Source: Oscillospiraceae bacterium (GTDB taxonomy: Bacteria; Bacillota; Clostridia; Oscillospirales; Oscillospiraceae). From it: a stretch of DNA of 36,371 bases. Both the position numbers and the translations under genes were made by a program. The stretch lies in NCBI GenBank assembly GCA_015067765.1, contig SVLV01000003.1:1-36371 (forward strand), given 5' to 3'. The notes below the pieces were generated by a model. It saw nothing but the letters and a program-made list of their open reading frames with translations. It was not told the DNA's origin and did no database searches. Positions within the stretch are counted from its first letter, which is position 1, and every line of letters begins with the position of its first letter. Positions 1 through 7,881 of this stretch are shown piece by piece.

Positions 1-49
1 CTTCTCGTATCCCTATAGGATACTTTTTCATGCCTTTCTTACCGGACAT
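1..49 (-). CDS. Transposase OrfA-like fragment (cut by window edge)
   Basis: Reading leftward from an ATG at 49, 16 codons are visible: MSGKKGMKKYPIGIRE. The Lys/Arg-rich start followed by YP and a short acidic tail resembles the beginning of the helix-turn-helix OrfA of IS3-type transposases. That is family recognition from a very short stretch. An AGGGGG Shine-Dalgarno lies about 8 nt upstream, inside the right arm of the hairpin at 57-90. The rest lies beyond the window, so completeness and family cannot be judged. It is the only sign of a mobile element here. Confidence 0.5.
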   Translation of the reverse strand, partial: MSGKKGMKKYPIGIRE

Positions 50-56
50 AATAACA

Positions 57-96
57 CCCCCTGATGTAGTTATTATCCTACATCAGGGGGCTTTTT
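57..96. terminator. 13-bp hairpin before the transposase start; terminator-like on the plus strand
   Basis: CCCCCTGATGTAG (57-69) and its exact complement CTACATCAGGGGG (78-90) enclose an 8-nt loop and are followed by TTTTT at 92-96. On the plus strand this is a canonical intrinsic terminator. On the minus strand there is no U-tract after the stem; instead the second arm contains the AGGGGG ribosome-binding site of the transposase fragment. It could stop readthrough from vanZ or occlude translation of the transposase. Confidence 0.65.
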
Positions 97-130
97 GTCT
101 ATTGTCCGTTTTTACTGGTTCAGTTCAATT

Positions 131-622
131 TCACCTCGCTTTTTTTGCTTTCCGTTTTCGAATCAGGGCGGCGATCACCATAAAGGCAACCATGCCGCAA
201 ATGGCACCTGCTGTGTCGATGCAGACATCCCAGGGACTGCAGGCCCGGCCGGGGACAAAGGACTGATGGATCTCGTCACTGATGGCATAGAGCAGGCAGA
301 TCCCCACCGGTGCGCTCCACTGCAGCAGCCGGGACAGGGGATAGGTCCGCAGGGCATTGGCACAGAGCATGGCCAATGCGGCGTACTCCGCCATATGGGC
401 CCCTTTTCGTACCAGAAGCCGGCATATGTCAAGCCAGCGCAGCTGCTCCTCCGGAGGGAGATCCCCGAAGCCCGGGAAAAAGAAATGCAGCAGCATATTC
501 ACAATACCGCCGCTGAGATTGCCGGAGTCTGTACCCGTCTGAGCGGAGAAGAGAAATATTCCTGCCATCCAAAGCACCACTGCGGCGGCAGAAAGGATAC
601 GATCCCAATATAACCGTTTCAT
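131..622 (-). CDS. VanZ-like family membrane protein
   Basis: A 163-residue membrane protein of the VanZ-like family. Visible family marks are an N-terminal membrane segment ending in FSAQTG, then RKGAHMAEYAALA in the middle, and DEIHQSFVPGR followed by a last hydrophobic segment. About four membrane helices are expected. Members have no settled biochemical role; the founding VanZ gives low-level teicoplanin resistance, which should not be assumed here. The ATG at 622 follows AAGAGGTG. It is transcribed alone from a promoter at 643-671, divergently from the nicotinamidase-like gene. The basic C-terminus (RKRKAKKAR) fits a cytoplasmic tail. Confidence 0.85.
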   Translation of the reverse strand: MKRLYWDRILSAAAVVLWMAGIFLFSAQTGTDSGNLSGGIVNMLLHFFFPGFGDLPPEEQLRWLDICRLLVRKGAHMAEYAALAMLCANALRTYPLSRLLQWSAPVGICLLYAISDEIHQSFVPGRACSPWDVCIDTAGAICGMVAFMVIAALIRKRKAKKAR

Positions 623-642
623 ATGACACCTCTTTCCACCTT

Positions 643-671
643 ATTGTAACACCGATCCGACGGTATGGCAA
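643..671 (-). promoter_or_regulatory. Promoter of the VanZ-like gene
   Basis: On the minus strand TTGCCA (671-666), a 17-bp spacer and TACAAT (648-643) lie just upstream of the gene starting at 622. It is back to back with the pncA-like promoter at 692-720, so a regulator bound at 687-698 could touch both. Confidence 0.65.
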
Positions 672-686
672 CGGGGGAAAAGGAAA

Positions 687-698
687 CTGTCTTGACAG
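687..698. promoter_or_regulatory. Candidate NiaR operator at the pncA-like promoter
   Basis: CTGTCTTGACAG is a perfect palindrome with a TT centre. It overlaps the -35 element (692-697) of the nicotinamidase-like gene. The inner ten bases TGTCTTGACA recur at 2434-2443 in the large palindrome over the EIIC-like transporter promoter, next to niaR. Assignment to NiaR is inferred from this sharing and the gene context. Confidence 0.6.
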
Positions 699-720
699 GG
701 AGCGGGGGATTGGACATAAT
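692..720 (+). promoter_or_regulatory. Promoter of the pncA-like gene
   Basis: TTGACA (692-697), 17-bp spacer, CATAAT (715-720). The gene starts at 742, so the leader is very short. The -35 is embedded in the palindrome at 687-698, which suits simple repression. Confidence 0.75.
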
Positions 721-741
721 AGGAAAAAAGGAGGTGGCAGG

Positions 742-1269
742 ATGAAAAAGATTCTGATTGCCGTGGATCTGCAGAAGGACTTTGTGGACGGCGCGCTGGG
801 CACTGCGGAGGCAGTGGCCATGCTGCCCCGGGCCGCACGGAAACTGCAGGACCATGAGGGACCGCTCTTTGTGACGCTGGACACCCATCAGCAGGACTAT
901 CTGCAGACCCGGGAGGGCAAGTTTCTGCCGGTGGAACACTGCGTCCGCGGCAGCGCCGGCTGGCAGCTGCACCCGGTGATCGCCGGGGCCCTGGAAGGAA
1001 AGGCCTACCGGGTGGTGGAAAAGCCCACCTTCGGCTCGGTGGAATTGCCCAAACTGGTCCGGGAGGCGGCGGGTGATGAGGCATTCACTGTGGAACTGCT
1101 GGGCCTGTGCACCGACATCTGCGTGGTGTCCAATGCGCTGCTGCTGAAGGCCCACTTTCCAGAGGCGGACATCTCGGTGGACGGCAGCTGCTGCGCCGGC
1201 GTAACACCGGAGAGCCACCGGGCGGCGCTGGAGACCATGAAGATGTGCCAGATCACCGTAACAGAATAA
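742..1269 (+). CDS. pncA: Nicotinamidase-like cysteine hydrolase (isochorismatase fold)
   Basis: A 175-residue isochorismatase-fold hydrolase whose motifs fit nicotinamidase, which converts nicotinamide to nicotinate plus ammonia in NAD salvage. The likely catalytic triad is Asp9 (AVDLQKDF), Lys94 (VVEKPTFGS) and Cys127 (GLCTDICV). Likely metal ligands are Asp47 and His49 (LDTHQ) and His66 (EHCVRGSAGWQLHP). The EHCV-G-GW pattern is typical of nicotinamidases rather than isochorismatases. The start follows GGAGGTGGCAGG. Its promoter carries a palindrome shared with the transporter promoter beside niaR, which supports a NAD role. It is slightly shorter than usual family members. Another amidohydrolase specificity remains possible. 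Confidence 0.78.
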   Translation: MKKILIAVDLQKDFVDGALGTAEAVAMLPRAARKLQDHEGPLFVTLDTHQQDYLQTREGKFLPVEHCVRGSAGWQLHPVIAGALEGKAYRVVEKPTFGSVELPKLVREAAGDEAFTVELLGLCTDICVVSNALLLKAHFPEADISVDGSCCAGVTPESHRAALETMKMCQITVTE

Positions 1270-1272
1270 GAG

Positions 1273-1312
1273 AAAAAGCATCGGAACTGCAGTGCGGTTC
1301 CGATGCTTTTTT
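1273..1312. terminator. Bidirectional terminator between convergent pncA-like and EIIC-like genes
   Basis: AAAAAGCATCGGAAC (1273-1287) pairs with GTTCCGATGCTTTTT (1297-1311), flanked by A- and T-runs, so it can terminate both the pncA-like gene and the transporter gene ending at 1320. Confidence 0.9.
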
Positions 1313-1319
1313 GATATAC

Positions 1320-2399
1320 TTACAGGTCCAGTTTCAGATCGCCGTCCTTGATCCAGCCCCACTTGCGCAGGGGGATGGCAATGAGCCAGGTGAGGAGAGC
1401 GGGCAGCACCACACAGATCAGCGCCAGGCCGATCCAGTCCATAGCGGTAGGAGTGATAGCAGTAGCGCCTACCATCTCCACAGCCTTCTCGCTGGGAGCC
1501 ATCCAGCCGGTCCATACACCGAGAGGACCACACAGACCACAGGTGCCCATGCCGGAGTTGATGGCATCACCGTTCATCTGCAGGCGGAACAGGCAGGTGG
1601 CGATGGGGCCGGTGATGGCAGAGGCCAGCGTGGGCGGGATCCACACCCGGGGATTGCGGACGATGTTGCCCATCTGCAGCATACTGGTGCCCAGACCCTG
1701 AGAGACCAGGCCGTTCCAGCGATTTTCCTTGAAACTCATGACGGCGAAGCCCACCATCTGTGCACAGCAACCGGCCACGGCGGCGCCGCCGGCCAGACCC
1801 ACCAGGCCGAAGGAGGCGCAGATGGCAGCCGAGGAGATGGGCAGCGTCAGGGCGATGCCCACCAGTACGGAGACGGCGATACCCATCCAGAAGGGCTGCA
1901 GCTGGGTGGTGGTGTTGATGAGGGTGCCGAAGGCATGGGCCGCCGTGCCCACAGGGGGCGCGATCACATAGGACAGGCACACACCGGCGAAGATGGTGAC
2001 AAAGGGGGTCACCAGAATGTCCACCTTGGTCTCCTTGCTGATGGCCTTGCCGATCTCAGCGGCCAGAATGGCCACAAAGAACACGGCCAGCGGTCCGCCG
2101 CTGCCGCCCATGGCATTGGCGGCCTGACCCACAGCGGCCAGAGAGAACAGCACCAGAGGAGGCGCCTGCAGAGCGGAGCCAATGGCGACGGCCATGGCCG
2201 GGGCGGACATGGCGCTGGCATAGCCGCCCATCTCCACCATGAAGGGGAGGCCAAACTGCTGGCCCAGTGTCTTGATGATGGTGCCGATCAGCAGGGAACA
2301 GAACAGGCCCTGCGCCATGGCACTCATGGCATCGATAAAGTAACGTTTGGCGGAGAAGATAATGTTCTTCCGCTGCAGGAATACACGAACCTTTTCCAT
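1320..2399 (-). CDS. Stand-alone PTS EIIC-type membrane transporter, candidate niacin-type importer
   Basis: A 359-residue, strongly hydrophobic protein of the EIIC_2 type (PF13303-like by recognition), with about ten membrane segments and Gly/Ala-rich stretches such as GGSGGPLAVFF. No EIIA or EIIB domain, phospho-Cys motif or PTS partner gene is present nearby, so sugar phosphotransfer is not supported. The start is placed at the ATG at 2399 (MEKVRVFLQRKN): GAGGT precedes it by 7 nt, and in-frame upstream codons would run into the promoter palindrome. It has its own consensus promoter with a long palindrome sharing its core with the pncA-like promoter, and niaR lies immediately upstream. Transport of nicotinate, nicotinamide or a related vitamer is therefore an inference from context. 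Confidence 0.8.
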   Translation of the reverse strand: MEKVRVFLQRKNIIFSAKRYFIDAMSAMAQGLFCSLLIGTIIKTLGQQFGLPFMVEMGGYASAMSAPAMAVAIGSALQAPPLVLFSLAAVGQAANAMGGSGGPLAVFFVAILAAEIGKAISKETKVDILVTPFVTIFAGVCLSYVIAPPVGTAAHAFGTLINTTTQLQPFWMGIAVSVLVGIALTLPISSAAICASFGLVGLAGGAAVAGCCAQMVGFAVMSFKENRWNGLVSQGLGTSMLQMGNIVRNPRVWIPPTLASAITGPIATCLFRLQMNGDAINSGMGTCGLCGPLGVWTGWMAPSEKAVEMVGATAITPTAMDWIGLALICVVLPALLTWLIAIPLRKWGWIKDGDLKLDL

Positions 2400-2419
2400 A
2401 GAATACCTCGCAGAAATCG

Positions 2420-2457
2420 ATAGGGTGGACATGTGTCTTGACACCTGTCCACCCTAT
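2420..2457. promoter_or_regulatory. 38-bp near-perfect palindrome, candidate NiaR operator
   Basis: Arms ATAGGGTGGACA (2420-2431) and TGTCCACCCTAT (2446-2457) surround an inner GTGTC-TT-GACAC (2433-2444). Folded as one palindrome, only one pair in the 18-bp arms fails. It starts at the -10 element and covers the likely transcription start of the transporter gene, a classic repressor position. The inner TGTCTTGACA is identical to the pncA-like operator. Confidence 0.7.
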
Positions 2458-2483
2458 TATAAGCGGATGATGAAATTTGTCAA
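2456..2483 (-). promoter_or_regulatory. Consensus promoter of the EIIC-like transporter
   Basis: On the minus strand TTGACA (2483-2478), a 16-bp spacer and TATAAT (2461-2456): both hexamers match consensus exactly. The strong promoter combined with the overlapping palindrome implies tight repression rather than weak constitutive expression. Confidence 0.8.
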
Positions 2484-2491
2484 TAAAAATT

Positions 2492-2998
2492 TTACTGCAC
2501 CAGCATCCCCATATCCTGCAGGGTGCGCTGCAGCCGGAGGAAAGCCTCCTCGTTGGGGCAGGAGAGGGTGTGCAGATGGATGCCCTCGGTCAGCAGGGAG
2601 AGGGGTTGGGCCCCGGCGGACTGCATCCGCTCCACGAACTGCTCCACATCCAGGCGGCTGCTCAGCTGCAGAGGCGCGGTCAGCTGGCCGTAGACGGGGT
2701 GCTCCACGATCACATCCAGCACGGTGCAGCCGCAATCCACCATGGCGTTCAGTTCTGCACGGGTTCCATCAGAGGAATGGCAGCAGGCCAGCTGACGGAG
2801 CAGACCCTGCTCCACGGGGATCAGATAGCCCCGAGGGGTGGCGGTGATCTGGTGGCCCTGCGCGCGCAGCAGGGCAATGTCCCCCACGATGACCTGGCGG
2901 CTGACAGAGAACTGCTGGGCCAGCACAGTGGCACTGAGGGGCTGTTTGGTCTGATGCAGGGCGGAGAGGATCTCCTGCCGACGCTGAGCAGATGTCAT
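2492..2998 (-). CDS. niaR: NAD-responsive transcriptional repressor NiaR (HTH plus 3H domain)
   Basis: A 168-residue repressor of the NiaR/YrxA family. In Firmicutes this family senses nicotinate and represses NAD synthesis and niacin uptake genes. Residues 1-60 form an HTH_11-type winged helix (QRRQEILSALHQ, then LAQQFSVSRQVIVGDIALLR). The C-terminal 3H domain shows the expected histidines: His74 (ACCHSSDG), His100 (VIVEHPVYG) and His141/His143 (EGIHLHTL). The length is normal. The ATG follows AAGGAG. It starts 12 nt after the TVP38-type gene and probably shares its transcript. The next gene downstream, the EIIC-like transporter, has its own promoter with a palindrome, its likely target. Confidence 0.92.
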   Translation of the reverse strand: MTSAQRRQEILSALHQTKQPLSATVLAQQFSVSRQVIVGDIALLRAQGHQITATPRGYLIPVEQGLLRQLACCHSSDGTRAELNAMVDCGCTVLDVIVEHPVYGQLTAPLQLSSRLDVEQFVERMQSAGAQPLSLLTEGIHLHTLSCPNEEAFLRLQRTLQDMGMLVQ

Positions 2999-3010
2999 AA
3001 CAGATACTCC

Positions 3011-3727
3011 TTACATTTTGGAATGGCGGTCCTTGTGCCGCTGGTGAAACCGGCATACCAGACGATAGAACAGCATGCCCGCCAGAGAAAGAACCAGTAC
3101 GATCACAAACGTGAGGATGGCGAACTTATAATTGGCCAGGCCCAGGGCATTACCGCCGATAACAGAGGAAACTACGGCAGGAATTCGGCCCACAGAAGAA
3201 AGCAGCAGCCATTTGCCCCAGGATATGTCGGTCAGGCCAGCAAAATAGCATAACAGATCCTTGGGCGTGCCGGGGATAATAAAGATCAGCCAGAACAACA
3301 AATCCCGCCGGGGAGAGTTTTGGAGGAAGCGAAGATTTTGGAGCTTTTCCAGAGGAAAAAAGATCTCCACCAAAGGCTGACCGAAACGGCGCACCACCGC
3401 AAAAACAAGGATACTGCCCAAAAACAAACCCAGCAGGCAAAGGAAGGAACCCTCCCAGATGCCAAAAGCATAGCCGCCGCTGATCTCAATGGGTTCGCCG
3501 GGGATGACGGCGATGACCACCTGTATCACACACATGCCGATGTATGCAAGCTTGCCTCCAATTCCATGCCGATCGATCCAAAGACGCATCTGCTCCGGGT
3601 CGCTGGCAAACTGCAGCATGGGCCGGCCAATAAACCAACAAAAGACGGCCACAAGCAGCAGGAAGAGGATTATACCGCAAATGGCGATCCGTTTTTTCTG
3701 TTTTGCTGTAAAACGATGTTCGCTCAT
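3011..3727 (-). CDS. TVP38/TMEM64 (VTT-domain) membrane protein
   Basis: A 238-residue integral membrane protein of the TVP38/TMEM64, DedA-related family. After a basic N-terminus (EHRFTAKQKKR) comes a membrane helix. The VTT hallmark segments follow: VIPGEPIEISGGYAFG around residues 75-90 and IPGTPKDLLCYFAG around 152-165, with further helices to the C-terminus. Relatives are implicated in lipid scrambling or envelope homeostasis; no specific substrate can be read here. The start is the ATG at 3727, preceded by GAGAGGTAGT; upstream in-frame codons would run through the promoter region. A weak promoter (TAGAAT, 17 bp, TATACT) lies at 3755-3783. niaR follows within 12 nt. Confidence 0.88.
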   Translation of the reverse strand: MSEHRFTAKQKKRIAICGIILFLLLVAVFCWFIGRPMLQFASDPEQMRLWIDRHGIGGKLAYIGMCVIQVVIAVIPGEPIEISGGYAFGIWEGSFLCLLGLFLGSILVFAVVRRFGQPLVEIFFPLEKLQNLRFLQNSPRRDLLFWLIFIIPGTPKDLLCYFAGLTDISWGKWLLLSSVGRIPAVVSSVIGGNALGLANYKFAILTFVIVLVLSLAGMLFYRLVCRFHQRHKDRHSKM

Positions 3728-3816
3728 ACTACCTCTCATGGTTGGGATGTGAAAAGTATACCACAAACGGGAGGAAAATTCTATGAATTCCGTATAAATT
3801 TTTCCAAATTCAACGG

Positions 3817-3844
3817 AAAACCCGCCACAAAAGTGGCGGGTTTG
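3817..3844. terminator. Terminator downstream of hom
   Basis: CCCGCCAC (3821-3828), AAAA loop, GTGGCGGG (3833-3840), with flanking A and T runs. On the minus strand it lies just past the stop of homoserine dehydrogenase and is followed by TTTT. Confidence 0.85.
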
Positions 3845-3856
3845 AAGCATTGGAAC

Positions 3857-4996
3857 TCAGCGGATGCCGGCGATGAAGCAGGTGGGATCTTTCTGCACCT
3901 GCTGGTGGGCCCAGGTCAGCATCTGCCCCACGCTGACAGCGGAGGTGATGACGCCGCACTCCCAGCGGTCGGCGGTGATGCTCTCCAGCCAGGCATCGGG
4001 GCAGGAGGTGCGCACATAGTAGGGATGGGCCACCGCATCCCCGTCCAAAGCAGTGGGGGCCATAGCTTCGGTGTAGAAGTTACGCTGACCGTCCAGGATA
4101 TCCAGACAGTCCTGCACCACATTGTAGGCGGTGGGATAGCGGCCGGCGCCCTGACCGAAATAGCTCTGACGGCCGGTCCACTGACCGCTGTAGCTGATGA
4201 GATTGAAGTTGGCGGGCACGGCGGCCTCCAGTTCATGGCTGTCCACCAGCGTGGGCTCGATGAAGGCGCAGACGCCTTCGCCGCAGCGCTGGGCGGTGGC
4301 GATCAGCTTGCAGACGAAACCGTGGGACTGGAAGGCGGCAATATCCCCGTCGGTGACGGTGCGGATGCCGAACATAGGGATCTCCTCCTCTGCCAGCAGG
4401 GCGTCGAAGGCCACGTTGGCGGAGATGGTCAGCTTGCGGCGGATGTCATCACCGTCGATGTCGGCGCTGGGATCTGCCTCGGCATAGCCCAACTCCTGCG
4501 CCTGCTTCAAAATGGCGGGGAAGGACACGGGGGCAGCGTGCATGGCATCCATAATGAAATTGGAGGTGCCGTTCATGATGCCGCCCAGCTCCATCACCTG
4601 ATCCAGGCGCTTGCAGCGCTCCAGATTCACCAGCCAGGGGATGCCGCCGCCCACTGCGGCGGTGCAGCGCAGGGCCACGCCCTGCTCCTTGGCCAGCGCA
4701 ATGAACTCGGGATAGTAGGCGCTGATGACCGCCTTGTTGGCGGTGACCACATGCTTGCCGGCCTTCAGGGCGGCGCAAATATACTCATAGGCGGGATGCA
4801 GGCCGCCCATCACCTCCACCACCGTATCGATGGTGGGATCGGCGAGAATGTCCTGCACCTGTTCGGTGGCCAGTGCACCCAGTTCCGGTTTGGGACTGCG
4901 CACCAATACGCGGGAGACGGTCACATCTTCCCGATTCAAAGCAAAGTCGTAGACGCCGCGGCCCACAACGCCGAAGCCCAACAGACCAATGTTCAT
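3857..4996 (-). CDS. hom: Homoserine dehydrogenase without ACT domain
   Basis: A 379-residue homoserine dehydrogenase, reducing aspartate semialdehyde to homoserine on the way to threonine and methionine. The Rossmann motif GLLGFGVVGRG is at residues 4-14, TANK at 85-88, the substrate-region signature NGTSNF at 142-147, and the catalytic segment DPSADIDGDDIRRK at 175-188. It ends soon after the catalytic domain, so the C-terminal ACT regulatory domain of many 420-450-residue homologues is absent. Classical allosteric threonine inhibition through that domain is therefore unlikely. The ATG follows CGGAGG. It has its own promoter and terminator, with no thrB or thrC beside it. Confidence 0.93.
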   Translation of the reverse strand: MNIGLLGFGVVGRGVYDFALNREDVTVSRVLVRSPKPELGALATEQVQDILADPTIDTVVEVMGGLHPAYEYICAALKAGKHVVTANKAVISAYYPEFIALAKEQGVALRCTAAVGGGIPWLVNLERCKRLDQVMELGGIMNGTSNFIMDAMHAAPVSFPAILKQAQELGYAEADPSADIDGDDIRRKLTISANVAFDALLAEEEIPMFGIRTVTDGDIAAFQSHGFVCKLIATAQRCGEGVCAFIEPTLVDSHELEAAVPANFNLISYSGQWTGRQSYFGQGAGRYPTAYNVVQDCLDILDGQRNFYTEAMAPTALDGDAVAHPYYVRTSCPDAWLESITADRWECGVITSAVSVGQMLTWAHQQVQKDPTCFIAGIR

Positions 4997-5030
4997 AGCA
5001 GTGTTCCTCCGTGTGATTCAAATTGGAAAT

Positions 5031-5059
5031 ATTGTACTGGATTTGACGGGGGGTGTCAA
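5031..5059 (-). promoter_or_regulatory. Promoter of hom with an inverted repeat over the -35
   Basis: TTGACA (5059-5054), 17-bp spacer, TACAAT (5036-5031) on the minus strand. The -35 is part of an inverted repeat TTGAC-N7-GTCAA (5043-5059), which could be a small operator, possibly for the adjacent regulator. The repeat is short enough to be chance. Confidence 0.75.
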
Positions 5060-5060
5060 G

Positions 5061-5088
5061 AAAAGCCACGGTGGCGAACCACCGTGGC
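5061..5088 (-). terminator. Terminator of the YheO-like regulator gene
   Basis: On the minus strand GCCACGGTGG, a TTCG tetraloop and CCACCGTGGC, followed by TTTTCTT. A 10-bp perfect stem with a stable tetraloop. Confidence 0.92.
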
Positions 5089-5095
5089 AGAAGGT

Positions 5096-5791
5096 TTATT
5101 CGGACTTGTTGTTGATCTTGCCCAGATAGCGGTAGATGCTGGCCTCGGAGCTGTGCAATTCCTTGGCCACATAGCTGACGCTGCCCTTCAGCAGGAATAC
5201 ACCCTTGCGGTTGAGCAGCTCCATGATCTCCAGCTTCTCGTTCTGCGTCAGGCGATCCACCGGCACGGGATAGTTGGCCACCACAGAGGAGACGATGCTG
5301 GCGGTGGCACCGGCGATGGAGGAGGGATAATCCCGGTCCGGCTCGTCCAGAACCAGATCGTCGCTGCCGGTGATGAGGTTGATGCCGCTGGGGATGCCGG
5401 GAGTCAGCACGCCGCCGCACAGATCCATCACCCGGGCGGACAGCTCCTCGTAGCGGCTGCTGTCGAAGTTGATGCACAAAAGGCCCACCAGCTGCTGGCG
5501 GCTGTCCTTAATGAAGAGGGTGTTGCAGATCAGCTTCTTGCCGTTGACGGCGGTGGACTCAAAGCGCAGCACATAGTCCTGGGTCTCATAGAGGCGGGCG
5601 GCGATGAATTCCACGGTCTTGTTGCTGAGAGGGGAGCCCAGATGACGGTTGGTCAGCTCACCGTTGGCAATGGCGATGATCTCATTGGAGTGGCTGCTCA
5701 GTTCGTGGAGGGCCACCTCATAGTCCTGACCCAGAATGCCACCCAGGAAATCTACCATCAGCATATAATGCCGTCTCAGTTCCTTATCCAT
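5096..5791 (-). CDS. YheO/DauR-type regulator (PAS-like plus HTH_22)
   Basis: A 231-residue transcription regulator of the YheO/DauR type. Residues about 5-120 match the YheO-like PAS domain (VALHELSSHSNEIIAIANGEL, then LGSPLSNKT and an LFIKD strand). The C-terminus, about 165-230, is the HTH_22 domain (LTQNEKLEIMELLNRKGVFLLKGSVSYVAKEL, ASIYRYLGKI). Relatives regulate amino-acid-related genes in some bacteria; the ligand here is unknown. The ATG follows AAAGGAGGAACAT. A possible promoter (TGGAAA, 17 bp, TATACT at 5923-5951) leaves a leader of about 125 nt. It sits just upstream of hom but is separated from it by a strong terminator, so it is a separate unit. Confidence 0.88.
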   Translation of the reverse strand: MDKELRRHYMLMVDFLGGILGQDYEVALHELSSHSNEIIAIANGELTNRHLGSPLSNKTVEFIAARLYETQDYVLRFESTAVNGKKLICNTLFIKDSRQQLVGLLCINFDSSRYEELSARVMDLCGGVLTPGIPSGINLITGSDDLVLDEPDRDYPSSIAGATASIVSSVVANYPVPVDRLTQNEKLEIMELLNRKGVFLLKGSVSYVAKELHSSEASIYRYLGKINNKSE

Positions 5792-5990
5792 ATGTTCCTC
5801 CTTTGTCCCTGCCGGAGACAGGGGCGTCTTTGTGATCGCTCAGGCGGTGACAGGGTTCTGCACGGCTTGGATGACCGGTATCCGAGATGGCCTCACAGGG
5901 GCAAAATCCCACACATACAAATAGTATACCAAAAAGAGACAGGAATTTCCAGTCCTTTTTGTGCTTTTCTATAAAAGATGTGGTTTTATC

Positions 5991-6021
5991 AAAAAGCAGG
6001 GGCCTCCGAAGAGACCCCTGC
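5991..6021 (-). terminator. Terminator of asnS
   Basis: On the minus strand GCAGGGGTCTC, TTCG loop, GAGGCCCCTGC (one G-U pair), followed by TTTTT at 5995-5991. Confidence 0.92.
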
Positions 6022-6033
6022 GGGAAAGATATC

Positions 6034-7428
<1,395 letters not shown>

Positions 7429-7471
7429 ATACATTCACCTTTTCTGTGCAAATTTTTCCATAGTGCCTTAT

Positions 7472-7500
7472 ATTATAGACCCAAACGGGATATTTTACAA
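7472..7500 (-). promoter_or_regulatory. Promoter of asnS
   Basis: TTGTAA (7500-7495), 17-bp spacer, TATAAT (7477-7472) on the minus strand, about 45 bp upstream of the start codon. Confidence 0.75.
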
Positions 7501-7521
7501 GACCGATTTCTGTGGATTTCG

Positions 7522-7550
7522 TTGACTTCTCCCGACCCGGTCAGTACAAT
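7522..7550 (+). promoter_or_regulatory. Promoter of the DUF1294-GNAT pair
   Basis: TTGACT (7522-7527), 17-bp spacer, TACAAT (7545-7550), about 32 bp before the ATG at 7582. Back to back with the asnS promoter. Confidence 0.75.
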
Positions 7551-7581
7551 GGGAGCAGCGAAAAAACGGGAGGGATTTCCG

Positions 7582-7869
7582 ATGAGAGAACTGCTGGCAG
7601 AGGGCGGCCTGCTGACCGTCTGGCTGATTTTTTGGAACGTTGCAGCATTTGTGCTGTATGGATATGATAAGATGCAGGCCAAACGGGATCGCCGCCGCAT
7701 ACCGGAGAAGACATTATTTCTGGTGGCACTGGTGGGCGGCAGTGCCGGTGCGCTGGCCGGCATGTATCAGTTCCGCCACAAGACCCGCCACTGGCAGTTC
7801 CGTCTGGGTCTGCCGGCTATTCTGGTGTGCCATCTGGTGCTGGCCGGCTGGCTGCTGGGTCTGTTTTAA
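7582..7869 (+). CDS. DUF1294 family small membrane protein
   Basis: A 95-residue membrane protein with the full DUF1294 signature: WNVAAFVLYGYDKMQAKR, the RIPEKTLFLVALVGGSAGALAGM block, then FRHKTRHWQFR before a last hydrophobic helix. Three membrane helices are apparent. Members are widespread in Firmicutes but have no established function. The start is the ATG at 7582, preceded by GGGAGGG; in-frame upstream codons belong to an antisense artefact over asnS. The GNAT gene follows 12 nt downstream, so the two are co-transcribed. Confidence 0.9.
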   Translation: MRELLAEGGLLTVWLIFWNVAAFVLYGYDKMQAKRDRRRIPEKTLFLVALVGGSAGALAGMYQFRHKTRHWQFRLGLPAILVCHLVLAGWLLGLF

Positions 7870-7881
7870 GGAGGGTCGGTT

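Noticed and set aside
2420-2457. The large palindrome as a terminator for niaR
   Set aside because: No U-tract follows it on the minus strand, and it overlaps the -10 and start region of the next gene, so an operator reading fits better.
3320-5974. 884-codon open frame on the plus strand opposite four minus-strand genes
   Set aside because: It crosses two terminators and three gene boundaries with low-complexity Gly/His/Ala-rich sequence, so it is a shadow frame.
7429-7500. T-box or other riboswitch ahead of asnS
   Set aside because: The promoter is only about 45 bp from the start codon, leaving no room for a T-box, and no specifier hairpin or antiterminator is seen.
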